This document shows, piece after piece, positions 36,846 through 44,697 of a DNA stretch of 64,000 nt. The DNA comes from Hymenobacter sp. BRD128 (GTDB lineage: Bacteria > Bacteroidota > Bacteroidia > Cytophagales > Hymenobacteraceae), in the NCBI RefSeq assembly GCF_013256625.1, contig NZ_CP053908.1, forward strand, positions 2,232,001 to 2,296,000. The letters are read 5' to 3'. A program made the translations under genes and the position numbers. The stretch's first letter is position 1, and each line of letters starts with the position of its first letter. The notes under the pieces were generated by a model. The model did not search any database and had not been told where the DNA came from. It was given only the letters and a program-made list of their open reading frames with translations.

Positions 36846-38021
36846 TTAGGTAAGCTGCGTTTTGGGGTCGAAGGCGTCGCGCAGGCCATTGCCCAGCACA
36901 TTAAAGCTCAGCACCAATAAGCTGATAGCCAGGCCTGGTAACAGGGTTAGCCACAGGCCGGCCTCGGTGCCGAGCAGGTCGTAGCCTTCTTTCACCATCA
37001 GGCCCCAGCTGGGGGCAGGCGGCTGCACGCCCAGGCCCAGGAAGCTCAGGCCGGCTTCGAGCAGGATGGCGGCGGCAAAATTGCTGGTGGCCAGCACGAT
37101 GAGCGGCCCGCGCAGATTGGGCAGCAGGTGCACGAAGATGAGCCGGCTGGTGGGCAGCCCCAGCACCCGCCCGGCCTCGATAAACGTGGCCGAGCGCAGC
37201 CCCAGCACCTGCCCGCGCACCACCCGCGCCACGTCGACCCACATGGTGAGGCCCACGGCTACAAAGCTGACCCACACGCCTTTACTATCTAATGCCAGCG
37301 AAATGCCAATTACCAGCATAATGCCGGGAATGCTCCACACCACCGTCATCAGGCCCAGCAGCAGGCTATCGACCCAGCCGCCGAAGTAGCCGGCCACCGC
37401 GCCCACCGCCACGCCAATAATGAGCGAGATAAGTACCGCTACCAGCCCGATGCCCAGCGAGATGCGCGTGCCCAGCAGCAGGCGGCTCAGTTCGTCGCGC
37501 CCGGCTTTGTCGGTGCCTAGCCAGTAAGTGCGCTTTTGCACACTAGATACAATAAGGTGTTGCTTAGTAGTATTACTTTTCTGTTCCAGGTGTACTGGAC
37601 CAAGAGCCGGGTCACCCGTGACTACCAAAGGCACTATTACTAGGGAGTTACTCTGAGCCTCCGCAACAGGCACTTCCAGTACTCCTATCTTTCCTCGCCA
37701 CCACACAGCTATCGGAGAATTTATGGCCCGTAGCGAATCGGTACTAGTGCGCCGGATGAAGCGGGCAGTAAAGCCGGGCGGCTGCTTTTGTAGCTGTACG
37801 AACCCATTGTTGGCGTTGGGCGACGGGTCGGGCAGTATCCAATACCCTAGCAGCGCCACCAGCGCGCATAGCCCGATGAAGACCAGCCCGGCCACGGCGG
37901 GGCGATTGGCCCACAGGCGCTGGCGCACGTAGTAGCCGGGCGTGCGCACCGGGGGGGGCACCACCACGGCCGTATCGGGCGCGGCCGGCAGGGCATCGGG
38001 CAGGGCGGGCGCGGCGGCCAC
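36846..38021 (-). CDS. ABC transporter permease, DppC/OppC type
   Basis: 391 residues from a GTG at 38021, two bases after the stop of the preceding small gene, so translational coupling is likely. One N-terminal helix (AVAGLVFIGLCALVALLGYW), then a periplasmic insert of about 115 residues that is AT-richer than the rest, then the BPD_transp_1 domain with five helices, GTDKAGRDELSRLL and the EAA-like loop (EAGRVLGLPTSRLIFVHLLPNL). It ends with the DppC tail LGNGLRDAFDPK. It imports peptides or nickel with a DppB-type partner, a substrate-binding protein and ATPases, none of which is in the window. Substrate therefore unknown. Confidence 0.9.
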   Translation of the reverse strand: MAAAPALPDALPAAPDTAVVVPPPVRTPGYYVRQRLWANRPAVAGLVFIGLCALVALLGYWILPDPSPNANNGFVQLQKQPPGFTARFIRRTSTDSLRAINSPIAVWWRGKIGVLEVPVAEAQSNSLVIVPLVVTGDPALGPVHLEQKSNTTKQHLIVSSVQKRTYWLGTDKAGRDELSRLLLGTRISLGIGLVAVLISLIIGVAVGAVAGYFGGWVDSLLLGLMTVVWSIPGIMLVIGISLALDSKGVWVSFVAVGLTMWVDVARVVRGQVLGLRSATFIEAGRVLGLPTSRLIFVHLLPNLRGPLIVLATSNFAAAILLEAGLSFLGLGVQPPAPSWGLMVKEGYDLLGTEAGLWLTLLPGLAISLLVLSFNVLGNGLRDAFDPKTQLT

Positions 38022-38023
38022 GG

Positions 38024-38281
38024 CTAGCGGGTGTTGTGCTGAAGCAGCCCCTCCTTAGAAGCCAGGTAGCTGGCATCCTGGCCCAGCGCGCCGAAGGACG
38101 TGGGCTCGTAAGCCAGCTCGGTGTCGGGGTCGGGCCAGTAGTAGCGCACCAGGCCGCGCTCAAGCAGGCTACCCAGCAGGGCTAGCAGCTCGGGCGTGGG
38201 CAGGCCGGTTTTTTCGCGCAGCGCCCGAAAAGGCGTCACAAAATATAATTCGTCTAAGAGGTCAAATTCGGCGTCGGTCAT
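38024..38281 (-). CDS. small winged-helix-like protein preceding the permease
   Basis: 85 residues from ATG 38281 (MTDAEFDLLDELYFV). It reads as a short winged-helix: FDLLDELYFV, LREKTGLPTPELLALLGSLLERGLV, then a beta hairpin with RYYWPDPDTEL and SYLASKEGLLQH. No zinc or enzymatic motif. I recall similar small proteins upstream of OppC-type permeases in other Bacteroidota, so the linkage seems conserved (unchecked). Two bases separate its stop from the GTG of the permease. It could be a regulator or a partner of the transporter; this is inference. Confidence 0.75.
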   Translation of the reverse strand: MTDAEFDLLDELYFVTPFRALREKTGLPTPELLALLGSLLERGLVRYYWPDPDTELAYEPTSFGALGQDASYLASKEGLLQHNTR

Positions 38282-38331
38282 GGCCAGCAAAAGTACTTCT
38301 GTTTGTCTTTGCGAGCAGCTGGTAGCGCATG

Positions 38332-38393
38332 GTAGCGCAGACTTTTAGTCCGCGCGAGGGGGCGCTGGCTATGGGACTACAAGTCCGCGCTAC
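38332..38393. repeat. REP-like palindrome, family D, overlapping a stop codon
   Basis: Arms 38332-38351 (GTAGCGCAGACTTTTAGTCC) and 38374-38393 (GGACTACAAGTCCGCGCTAC) pair with two mismatches. The right end supplies the TAG stop (38392-38390) of the glycosidase gene. A fragment at 38301-38316 (GTTTGTCTTTGCGAGC) matches the left end of family C, so two repeat types sit side by side. Confidence 0.8.
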
Positions 38394-41119
38394 TTGCTCA
38401 CTTTTCGCACGCGCAGGTAGTCGAGCATGGCCTGGTTCACGGCGCCATTCATATTGGCGTTGGCCGGCTCGAAGGTGAGGGCCAGCGCATTTTTGCCTTT
38501 GGCCAGGCGCACCAGAATGGGGTTCGAGAAACCCCAGTTGCTCCACTCGTCGACGCCGCGCTGGGGCAGCACCACGGTGCCGAGCAGCGCGCCGTTCGCA
38601 TCGCGCAGGGTGCGAATGGCGCACTTGTTATTGGTGTTGATGGGCCCGTTGCCGTTGGCGTAGCGGAAATCGAGGGCGTAGAGGCCGGCCTCGGGCGCCT
38701 CGACCGGGATGATGAGGCGCGGGTTCTTGGCCGTGCTCACTTCTATGAATCCCTTGCCGCTGAAGCCTTTGTAGGCATAGCTAGCGGCCGGCGCCACGGT
38801 TTCGAGCTGCACCTCGGTGGCGGGCGCGCCCACCGGCAGCGGCTCGCTGGCGAAGGACTCCAGGCCCTTGTTGTCGATGGCTATAACCTGGTATTCGGCG
38901 TAGCCGCCGGCCGGCACCGCGTAGGTGAGCGCGCCGCTGGCGTTCACGGGCTGGCCGTTTTTGAGCACGCGGTACGTTTGGGCGTCCTTGATAGCGGGCC
39001 AGCTGAGCTGGCTGCCCACTAGGGTCACCTGGGGCGTTTCGGGGCTGAAAAGGTTAGCCACGCGGTTGGTTTTCGCTGCCGCCGGGGCCTGGCTCTTGAG
39101 GATGATGCGCAGCGCGTGGGCGCCGGTGAGGCTAGCCGGCACGGCGGCACCGGCCAGCGGCTGGCCGTCGAGCTTAATCTCTTGTATCTCATTACCGTAG
39201 CCCAGCATCTCGATAGTGAGCACGGCCTTGCGGTACTTGAAGTTCAGGAGCTTGCGCTCGCCCTGCAAGGCCTGCGGCACGAAGGGCCGGAAAACCAGCC
39301 GGTCGGTTTCGTAGTGCATGCCAAACAGTACCTTGTACACCAGCCCCAGGCTGCCCGAGAGGCTCCAAAGCATGTTGGAGGAGTTAATCTGGGTGCCGGC
39401 AAAGTCGCCGTTGCCGGCCACAAAATTCTCTTTATTGGTCAGAAACAGCGCGGCCGGCCGGTACACGGCGGCAATGCTTTCCATGAGCGAGGCTTCGTTG
39501 CCGGCCTTGGCGGCGGCCAGCGCCCAGAAGCTCTGCACGAAGGGCCACACGGCGTCGTTGTGGTAGGGCGGAATGCCCGGAATCTGCGGGTAGATGCACG
39601 AGATGCCAAATGGCACGGTGGGCGTTTTCTCCACCACCATTTTAGCCCGGCCAGGGTCAGTCACGTCAAACAGCACGCTCAGGGCCTCCCCCAGCGCCTC
39701 GGCCTTGGGCGATACCACCGGAAACACCCGGCCGTAGCGGTACTGGCCGTAGTAGCCGGCCTTATCGAGCCACAGGTGCTGATTAATAGCCTGCTTAATG
39801 GTCGCTGCGGCCTGCTCGTGGCGGCTAGCCACGGCCGCGTCACCGAGCTGCCGCGCCATGAGGGCCAGCACCGTGTTGGCCTGGGCGTGCACGGCGTTGG
39901 TGCCCAGGTTCTCACTCTGGTAAATATCGACCGGCTGCATCCAGCGCGGGTAGGTTTCCTCGCGCCAGTCGAGAAACGACGACTCGCCGCGCACGAGGCC
40001 GGTAGCCGGGTCGTAGGCATTCTGGGCGTCCTCTTCGAGCGACTTTTTAATGACCGGGTATACTTTACGCAGCCAGGCCTCATCGCCGGTCACTTTGTAG
40101 ATTTCCCAGGCCGCCACGGCCCACACCACGCGGTCGGTCGAGCACGGGTAGGCGCCGCCGGTGCCCGTGTCCTGAATAATGCGGCCCTCGGGGCTCACCT
40201 TGCGCAGCAGGCTTTTCATGGCCGACTGGGGCTGCAACGTGGCCTGGGCCAAGATAATAGAGTAGCTGATGTCGCGCGTCCACACGCCCGCCCACTCCTT
40301 GCCGGTACGGAAGGTGCTGTCGGGCTCCACGGCCCGGCGGGCTTCTTCCAGGGCCAGGTTGTAAAGCGCGTCGGCTAGGGGGTAATCGGATTTATACTGC
40401 GGAAAATCGTCGGTGGCAATGGTCTTTTTCCACTGCTGAGCCGTGGTTTTGGCGGCGGCCGGCTGGTTGAGCGTCAGCGTTACCTCGTAGATGCCCTTGC
40501 CGTCGGGGTCGTGCATCTCCAGCTCCGGCTTGTTCACGAGGTTGTCAAAGTCCCAGCTCAGCGGGGCCGGCGTGCCCGCCACAAAGACTTTCTTAAAGTC
40601 CTGCTTATAAATCTTTTCGCCCTTGAAAGTAGTGTAGAAGCCCTGCTTGGCAAAAGCGTCGAGCACCGGCCGCAGGTCGAGACGGATTTTCACCTTGGTA
40701 TTGGGCGCTAAGTACTGGCCGCTGGGCACGGGCCGGGCATCGACGTAGCGCTGGCCAAAGGCAATAACCGGCGTTTCGATGGCCGCGCCGGCCGTAGCGG
40801 GCAGGGCCAGAAACACGTTGTCTTGGCCGGGCGGCAGCTCGTTGTCCTTGCCGTTGAGGCTGAACTTGAAAGTGATTTGCGGGCTCTGCGTTTCGTTGGC
40901 CGGACTGCGGTAGTTGGAGTGCAGCTCGGTGGCCGACACGGCGCGGGCGTGGCTGGGGCCCTGCACCACACTGTCGCGATACACCGTGTAAGCATCTGAA
41001 TGCCAAACGACTTCGGCCGGGTCGCCGGCCGCCGCTTCGCCGGTGCCGGGCTTCGACTGGCAGCTCGCCAGCAGCAGGCCGCTAGCCAGCACGGCGGCGC
41101 TCAACTCGTAATAATTCAT
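38390..41119 (-). CDS. lipoprotein (alpha/alpha)6-barrel glycosidase with C-terminal binding domain
   Basis: 909 residues. Lipobox LLLASC (Cys20), so anchored in the outer or inner membrane. An N-terminal beta domain (about 30-240) is followed by an alpha/alpha-toroid catalytic region (about 260-640) with GVWTRDISYSIILA, SFLDWREETYPRWM and IPPYHNDAVWPFVQ, like six-hairpin glycosidases (GH63, GH78 or glycogen-debranching-like). A fibronectin-like segment (about 705-770) and a CBM6/35-like domain (about 770-905, YAYKGFSGKGFIE, RYANGNGPINTN) complete it. Exact substrate unknown; alpha-linked sugar polymers are a guess. Transcribed away from aroA. Its stop lies in the repeat at 38332-38393. The 86 bases to aroA hold nothing notable. 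Confidence 0.85.
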   Translation of the reverse strand: MNYYELSAAVLASGLLLASCQSKPGTGEAAAGDPAEVVWHSDAYTVYRDSVVQGPSHARAVSATELHSNYRSPANETQSPQITFKFSLNGKDNELPPGQDNVFLALPATAGAAIETPVIAFGQRYVDARPVPSGQYLAPNTKVKIRLDLRPVLDAFAKQGFYTTFKGEKIYKQDFKKVFVAGTPAPLSWDFDNLVNKPELEMHDPDGKGIYEVTLTLNQPAAAKTTAQQWKKTIATDDFPQYKSDYPLADALYNLALEEARRAVEPDSTFRTGKEWAGVWTRDISYSIILAQATLQPQSAMKSLLRKVSPEGRIIQDTGTGGAYPCSTDRVVWAVAAWEIYKVTGDEAWLRKVYPVIKKSLEEDAQNAYDPATGLVRGESSFLDWREETYPRWMQPVDIYQSENLGTNAVHAQANTVLALMARQLGDAAVASRHEQAAATIKQAINQHLWLDKAGYYGQYRYGRVFPVVSPKAEALGEALSVLFDVTDPGRAKMVVEKTPTVPFGISCIYPQIPGIPPYHNDAVWPFVQSFWALAAAKAGNEASLMESIAAVYRPAALFLTNKENFVAGNGDFAGTQINSSNMLWSLSGSLGLVYKVLFGMHYETDRLVFRPFVPQALQGERKLLNFKYRKAVLTIEMLGYGNEIQEIKLDGQPLAGAAVPASLTGAHALRIILKSQAPAAAKTNRVANLFSPETPQVTLVGSQLSWPAIKDAQTYRVLKNGQPVNASGALTYAVPAGGYAEYQVIAIDNKGLESFASEPLPVGAPATEVQLETVAPAASYAYKGFSGKGFIEVSTAKNPRLIIPVEAPEAGLYALDFRYANGNGPINTNNKCAIRTLRDANGALLGTVVLPQRGVDEWSNWGFSNPILVRLAKGKNALALTFEPANANMNGAVNQAMLDYLRVRKVSK

Positions 41120-41205
41120 ATTTGAAGCGATAAAAGTGCCATAATTATCTGCGATTGCCGCGCTGCGCTCGCAATGGCAAACGAAGTTTTAATGCTTTAT
41201 CTGGG

Positions 41206-42462
41206 CTAGCCCACCTGCATGCCCACGGCCGCCAGTGCCCGCCAGAAGCTGGGGTACGACTTGCGCACCACCTGCGGCTCGTGCACCAGCAGCGGCCCGC
41301 GCATGGCTAGCGGCGCAAAGGCCATTGCCATGCGGTGGTCGTCGTAGGTAGCAATCGCTTGGCCATCGACTTGAAAAACAGGCGCCTGCACTTCAAATAC
41401 GCCGGGCTCGACCTCCGGCATGTCGGCACTAAACTTACGCAGCTCGGTTTGCAAAGCGGCGATGCGGTCAGTTTCCTTGATGCGCAGGCTGTGCAGGCCG
41501 CTCAGGCGCAGGGGGCGGCCGAGGGCGGCGGCCACCACGGCCACGGTCTGGGCTAGGTCGGGGCAGTCGGTGAAATCAAGAACCGGCGGCGCGGGCGTGG
41601 CCTGCGCCATCAGCACCTGCGTGAGGCGCACCCCGCTCCCATCGGCCAAAAACTCGGTGGCCACCCCTAGCGGCCGCATCAGGTGCTGAATAACGTGGTC
41701 GCCCTGCCACGAAGCGCGCCGCAGCCCCGGCAGCACAGTGGCCGAGCCAGCCGGACCCAATGCCACCAGGGCATACCAGTAGCTAGCCGCCGACCAGTCG
41801 CTCTCCACCGTGTAGTCGGCCGGGCGGTAGCCGCCGGGCTGCACCTCGATTACGGCGGGCCCCACTTCGCCAACCGTGGCCCCAAAGTGGCGCATAAGCT
41901 TAATCGTCATTTCGATATATGGCCGCGAGCCAACCTCACCGGTGAGATGCAGGCGCAGGCCGCCGGGCAGCGTGGGCCCCACCATCAGTAGGGCCGAAAT
42001 GTATTGGCTACTGATATCGCCGCGCACCGCCAGCTCGGCCAGTTGGCCGGCCGGGGCCGCCACCGGCTGCCCGCCAAAGCGCAGCGGCGGGTAGCCTTCG
42101 CGCTCCACGTAGGCAATGCTAGCCCCTAGCGAGCGCAGCGCCTCGACCAGAATGGCAATGGGCCGCTGCTTCATGCGGGCCGCGCCGGTGAGAGTGCCGC
42201 GCCAGCCGGTCACGGCCAGGTAGGCCGTCAGGAAGCGCATCACGGTGCCGGCGTCTTCGGCGTCGAGGTGGTCGGTGATGGCAGCCTGGGCTAGCAGGCG
42301 CTGCATCAGCACGGTATCGTTGGCCTCAGAGAGGTTGGCGAGCGTGCCGCCGCCGGCCAGCTTTTGCAGCAGCAGGGCGCGGTTGGCTTCGCTTTTGGAG
42401 GCGGGCAGGTGGGCAGTGCCGGCCAGCGGGCCGCCCGGCCAGCGCAGGGGTTGAATGGTCAT
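41206..42462 (-). CDS. aroA: 3-phosphoshikimate 1-carboxyvinyltransferase (EPSP synthase)
   Basis: 418 residues, start ATG 42462 (MTIQPLRWPGG). Joins shikimate-3-phosphate and phosphoenolpyruvate to 5-enolpyruvylshikimate-3-phosphate. Family marks: PASKSEANRALLL near the start, DAGTVMRFL, the inhibitor-sensitive loop RMKQRPI, GDISSQYISALL and the late LRIKETDR and YDDHRMAMA. It follows aroB on the same strand after 84 bases containing a small palindrome, so they likely share a transcript. The N-terminal loop of the family is slightly divergent (NDT in place of usual), not alarming. Cytosolic. Confidence 0.95.
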   Translation of the reverse strand: MTIQPLRWPGGPLAGTAHLPASKSEANRALLLQKLAGGGTLANLSEANDTVLMQRLLAQAAITDHLDAEDAGTVMRFLTAYLAVTGWRGTLTGAARMKQRPIAILVEALRSLGASIAYVEREGYPPLRFGGQPVAAPAGQLAELAVRGDISSQYISALLMVGPTLPGGLRLHLTGEVGSRPYIEMTIKLMRHFGATVGEVGPAVIEVQPGGYRPADYTVESDWSAASYWYALVALGPAGSATVLPGLRRASWQGDHVIQHLMRPLGVATEFLADGSGVRLTQVLMAQATPAPPVLDFTDCPDLAQTVAVVAAALGRPLRLSGLHSLRIKETDRIAALQTELRKFSADMPEVEPGVFEVQAPVFQVDGQAIATYDDHRMAMAFAPLAMRGPLLVHEPQVVRKSYPSFWRALAAVGMQVG

Positions 42463-42473
42463 AAGGCAGGTCA

Positions 42474-42546
42474 ACCGGAGTGGCACTCCGGTTTTAGGGG
42501 CAAAAAGTCAATTCCGGGGCGGTCGAAAACGGCGTGCCACTCCGGT
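42474..42546. repeat. inverted repeat between aroB and aroA (family E)
   Basis: Arms 42474-42486 (ACCGGAGTGGCAC) and 42534-42546 (GTGCCACTCCGGT) are exact reverse complements; the first arm is also part of a local near-palindrome up to 42492. The element directly follows the aroB stop. Similar GGAGTGGCA and GCCACTTCG words recur near 45848 and 45931. Confidence 0.75.
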
Positions 42547-43659
42547 CTACCTACTCAGGTAAGCGCGCAGTGAGGCAGCAATTTCAGCCACCGTCACGGC
42601 CTGGTCAAAGATTCCGTGGCCGATACCGGTTAATAAGGTGCACTTGATAATATCACCCCGGTTTTTCTTATCGTGGCGGGCATAAGCAGCTATCTCGTCG
42701 ATTTCGCTTTCGGCAAAGGCTAGCGGCGCAAAGGAGGCGCCTACCACCTCGCGCACCTGGGCCAGCTCATCGGCGCTGAGCAGGCCGCGCTGAGTGGCTA
42801 GCCAGCTTTCGCACAGCAGGCCCGCCGCCACGGCTTCGCCGTGGCGCACGGCGCGGCCGGGCCGGGCCAACAGGTAGCTTTCGAGGGCGTGGCCCACGGT
42901 GTGGCCAAAGTTGAGCAGCTTGCGCGGGCCGCTCTCGTGCGGGTCCTGGGCCACAATCTTCTCCTTAATAGCCACCGAATGGCGGATAATGGGCGTCCAG
43001 TCGGGCACGGCGGCCACCGCTAGGCCCCGTAGCTCGGCAAAAGCCGCCGCATCGGCAATGAGCGCGTGCTTGATGACTTCGGCGTAGCCCGAGCGCAGCT
43101 CGCCGGCCGGCAGCGTGCCTAGGAAAGCCGGCTCCATAAACACCGCTTCCGGCTCCTGAAAGACGCCGATGTGATTTTTGAAACCCTGAAAATCAACGCC
43201 GGTCTTCCCCCCTACCGCCGCATCTACTTGGGCTAGCAGCGTGGTGGGCACGCCCACGCACCGCAGGCCGCGCTTGTAAGTTGCCGCGCAAAAACCGCCC
43301 AGGTCGGTGACTACGCCGCCACCCAGACACACGAGGAGCGCGTGGCGGTCAGCCTCGTGCTGGGTCAGCCAGGCCCACACGTCGGTGCAGGTAGCCAGCG
43401 TTTTATGTGCCTCGCCGGCCGCGATGGTTAGCAGTTCGTGGGCCGGCAGATGCGGCACCAGGTGGGGGTAGCAATCGCGCGCCGTGTTGGCATCGGCTAG
43501 CACGAAGAGGCGGCTCGGTGGGGCTAGCTGCAGGCGCTCGGCCAGGGCGGGTAAGGCCTCGGGGCCGATAATGGGCGGGGTACTCAAAGTAAAAACGGCG
43601 GAAGTAACGCGACTGCAAATAAACGGCGGGCAAGCCCATGCAATTTCTGCGCGGGCCAT
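42547..43659 (-). CDS. aroB: 3-dehydroquinate synthase
   Basis: Converts DAHP to 3-dehydroquinate with NAD and a divalent metal; second step of the shikimate pathway, cytosolic. 370 residues from ATG 43659. The start could instead be TTG 43587 (before STPPIIGPEAL), since the first 24 residues look unlike the family. Motifs: LADANTARD, GGGVVTDLGGFCAATYKRG, PTTLLAQVDAAVGGKTGVDF, ELRSGYAEVIKHALI, FGHTVGHALES and RHGEAVAAGLLCE, including metal-binding Glu and His residues. Reads into aroA, with which it is probably co-expressed. Confidence 0.94.
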   Translation of the reverse strand: MARAEIAWACPPFICSRVTSAVFTLSTPPIIGPEALPALAERLQLAPPSRLFVLADANTARDCYPHLVPHLPAHELLTIAAGEAHKTLATCTDVWAWLTQHEADRHALLVCLGGGVVTDLGGFCAATYKRGLRCVGVPTTLLAQVDAAVGGKTGVDFQGFKNHIGVFQEPEAVFMEPAFLGTLPAGELRSGYAEVIKHALIADAAAFAELRGLAVAAVPDWTPIIRHSVAIKEKIVAQDPHESGPRKLLNFGHTVGHALESYLLARPGRAVRHGEAVAAGLLCESWLATQRGLLSADELAQVREVVGASFAPLAFAESEIDEIAAYARHDKKNRGDIIKCTLLTGIGHGIFDQAVTVAEIAASLRAYLSR

Positions 43660-43719
43660 GCAACGCTTTGCCAGCCGGGCATCTCCCTCTTATTAACCGC
43701 TCTTCCTTTCCACATTGCG

Positions 43720-44190
43720 ATGCGAAAATTTTTACGCTATGCCCTGCTGCTAAGTGCAGCGCTAGCCACCGGCTGCCAGCGCGAGGCCGATATCCGACCA
43801 TCGAGCTACGACGAGCTAGCACTGGATACCGGGCATTGGGAGTGGGATGTGTCGACGCTCGGCTGGGCCGGCAACCGCACGCCCGCCACCGAGGGCTACA
43901 CGCGCCAGTTGGTGTTTGGGGCGGGTGGGCAGCTGCTGCTGCGCCGCAGCGGCCAGGGCGACGTCCGCACCAGTTACCAGCTCTCGATGGGGCAACTGCC
44001 GCGCTGCGGGACTAACCAAGCTAATTTTCCCATCGTTACGTATTCGACCGGCGAGGAGAAACTGCCCAATAACGAGCGCAAGACTTACACTATAAGCCAG
44101 CAAAATGGCCTGCAAGTGCTGCACATCACTGGCGAAGATGCCTGCTTCGATGGCGGAGCTTACGAAACCTATCATTGGGTGGCCGACTAG
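43720..44190 (+). CDS. lipoprotein of unknown function
   Basis: 156 residues. Signal ends in lipobox LATGC (Cys19). The mature part is beta-rich (HWEWDVSTLGWAGNRTPATEGYTRQLVFGAGGQLLLRR), with two more Cys (LPRC and EDACF). The layout fits a lipocalin-like or META-like small beta domain, without a precise match. It is followed 19 bases later by another lipoprotein of similar style on the same strand, so probably a two-gene unit from a duplication. Both stand within the aro genes but are transcribed oppositely. Confidence 0.75.
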   Translation: MRKFLRYALLLSAALATGCQREADIRPSSYDELALDTGHWEWDVSTLGWAGNRTPATEGYTRQLVFGAGGQLLLRRSGQGDVRTSYQLSMGQLPRCGTNQANFPIVTYSTGEEKLPNNERKTYTISQQNGLQVLHITGEDACFDGGAYETYHWVAD

Positions 44191-44209
44191 GCCCTCCTAT
44201 TTCTTTTCT

Positions 44210-44626
44210 ATGAAAAAAACCGCCGCTTCCTTCCTCCTGCTCGCCGCTAGCCTCGGCGGCTGCAAGCACGACGCCGACTCGCCCGGCCCCGACCCAGGCA
44301 CCCTAGCGGGCAGCTGGCGCCTCACCGACCGGCAATGCTATTGCCCCGCCGGCCAGCCCCTGCCCGACGAGCAAATTACGTTCGATGCTTCCGGGCATTT
44401 TCAGCTTTTCCGCGGTGGAGCGCTCGCTACCGTGGGTAGCTACGCGTTTAGCCAGGGCATGCCCTGCGGAGGGAGCTCCACCAACGCAACCCAGATTACC
44501 CTAACGGCCGCTACGCCTAACGTATACGTGCCCCACGGCGCCTACACCCAGCAAAATAACACCCTGGTCATCGACCAGTGCTCCGTGGCCGATGGCCCCA
44601 AATACACCTACACTCGCCAGCCGTAG
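44210..44626 (+). CDS. lipoprotein of unknown function, lipocalin-like
   Basis: 138 residues from ATG 44210 (MKKTAASFLLLAASLGGC); the Cys follows a good lipobox. The mature part is small and beta-rich: GSWRLTDRQCYCPAGQPLPDEQITFDASGHFQLFRGG, close to lipocalin-like proteins in which GxW opens the first strand. Four further Cys may form disulfides. It is the second of two adjacent lipoproteins and ends at a perfect palindrome terminator shared with the DAHP synthase gene. Function unknown. Confidence 0.78.
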   Translation: MKKTAASFLLLAASLGGCKHDADSPGPDPGTLAGSWRLTDRQCYCPAGQPLPDEQITFDASGHFQLFRGGALATVGSYAFSQGMPCGGSSTNATQITLTAATPNVYVPHGAYTQQNNTLVIDQCSVADGPKYTYTRQP

Positions 44627-44635
44627 CAGTTTTGA

Positions 44636-44691
44636 AGCCACCAGGCAAAAAGGAGGGGCTAGCGCTAGCCCCTCCTTTTTGCCTGGTGGCT
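44636..44691. terminator. perfect 56-bp palindrome, bidirectional terminator
   Basis: Arms of 28 bases (44636-44663 and 44664-44691) are exact reverse complements with no spacer; the centre reads GGGGCTAGCGCTAGCCCC. It includes A5 and T5 tracts inside the stem. It lies between the stops of convergent genes. A hairpin of this perfection may also be cut by SbcCD. Confidence 0.9.
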
Positions 44692-44697
44692 CTACTA

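Noticed and set aside
39116..40378. Long plus-strand open frame (420 codons) opposite the lipoprotein glycosidase
   Set aside because: Shadow of a well-supported gene; no signal, motif or start context.
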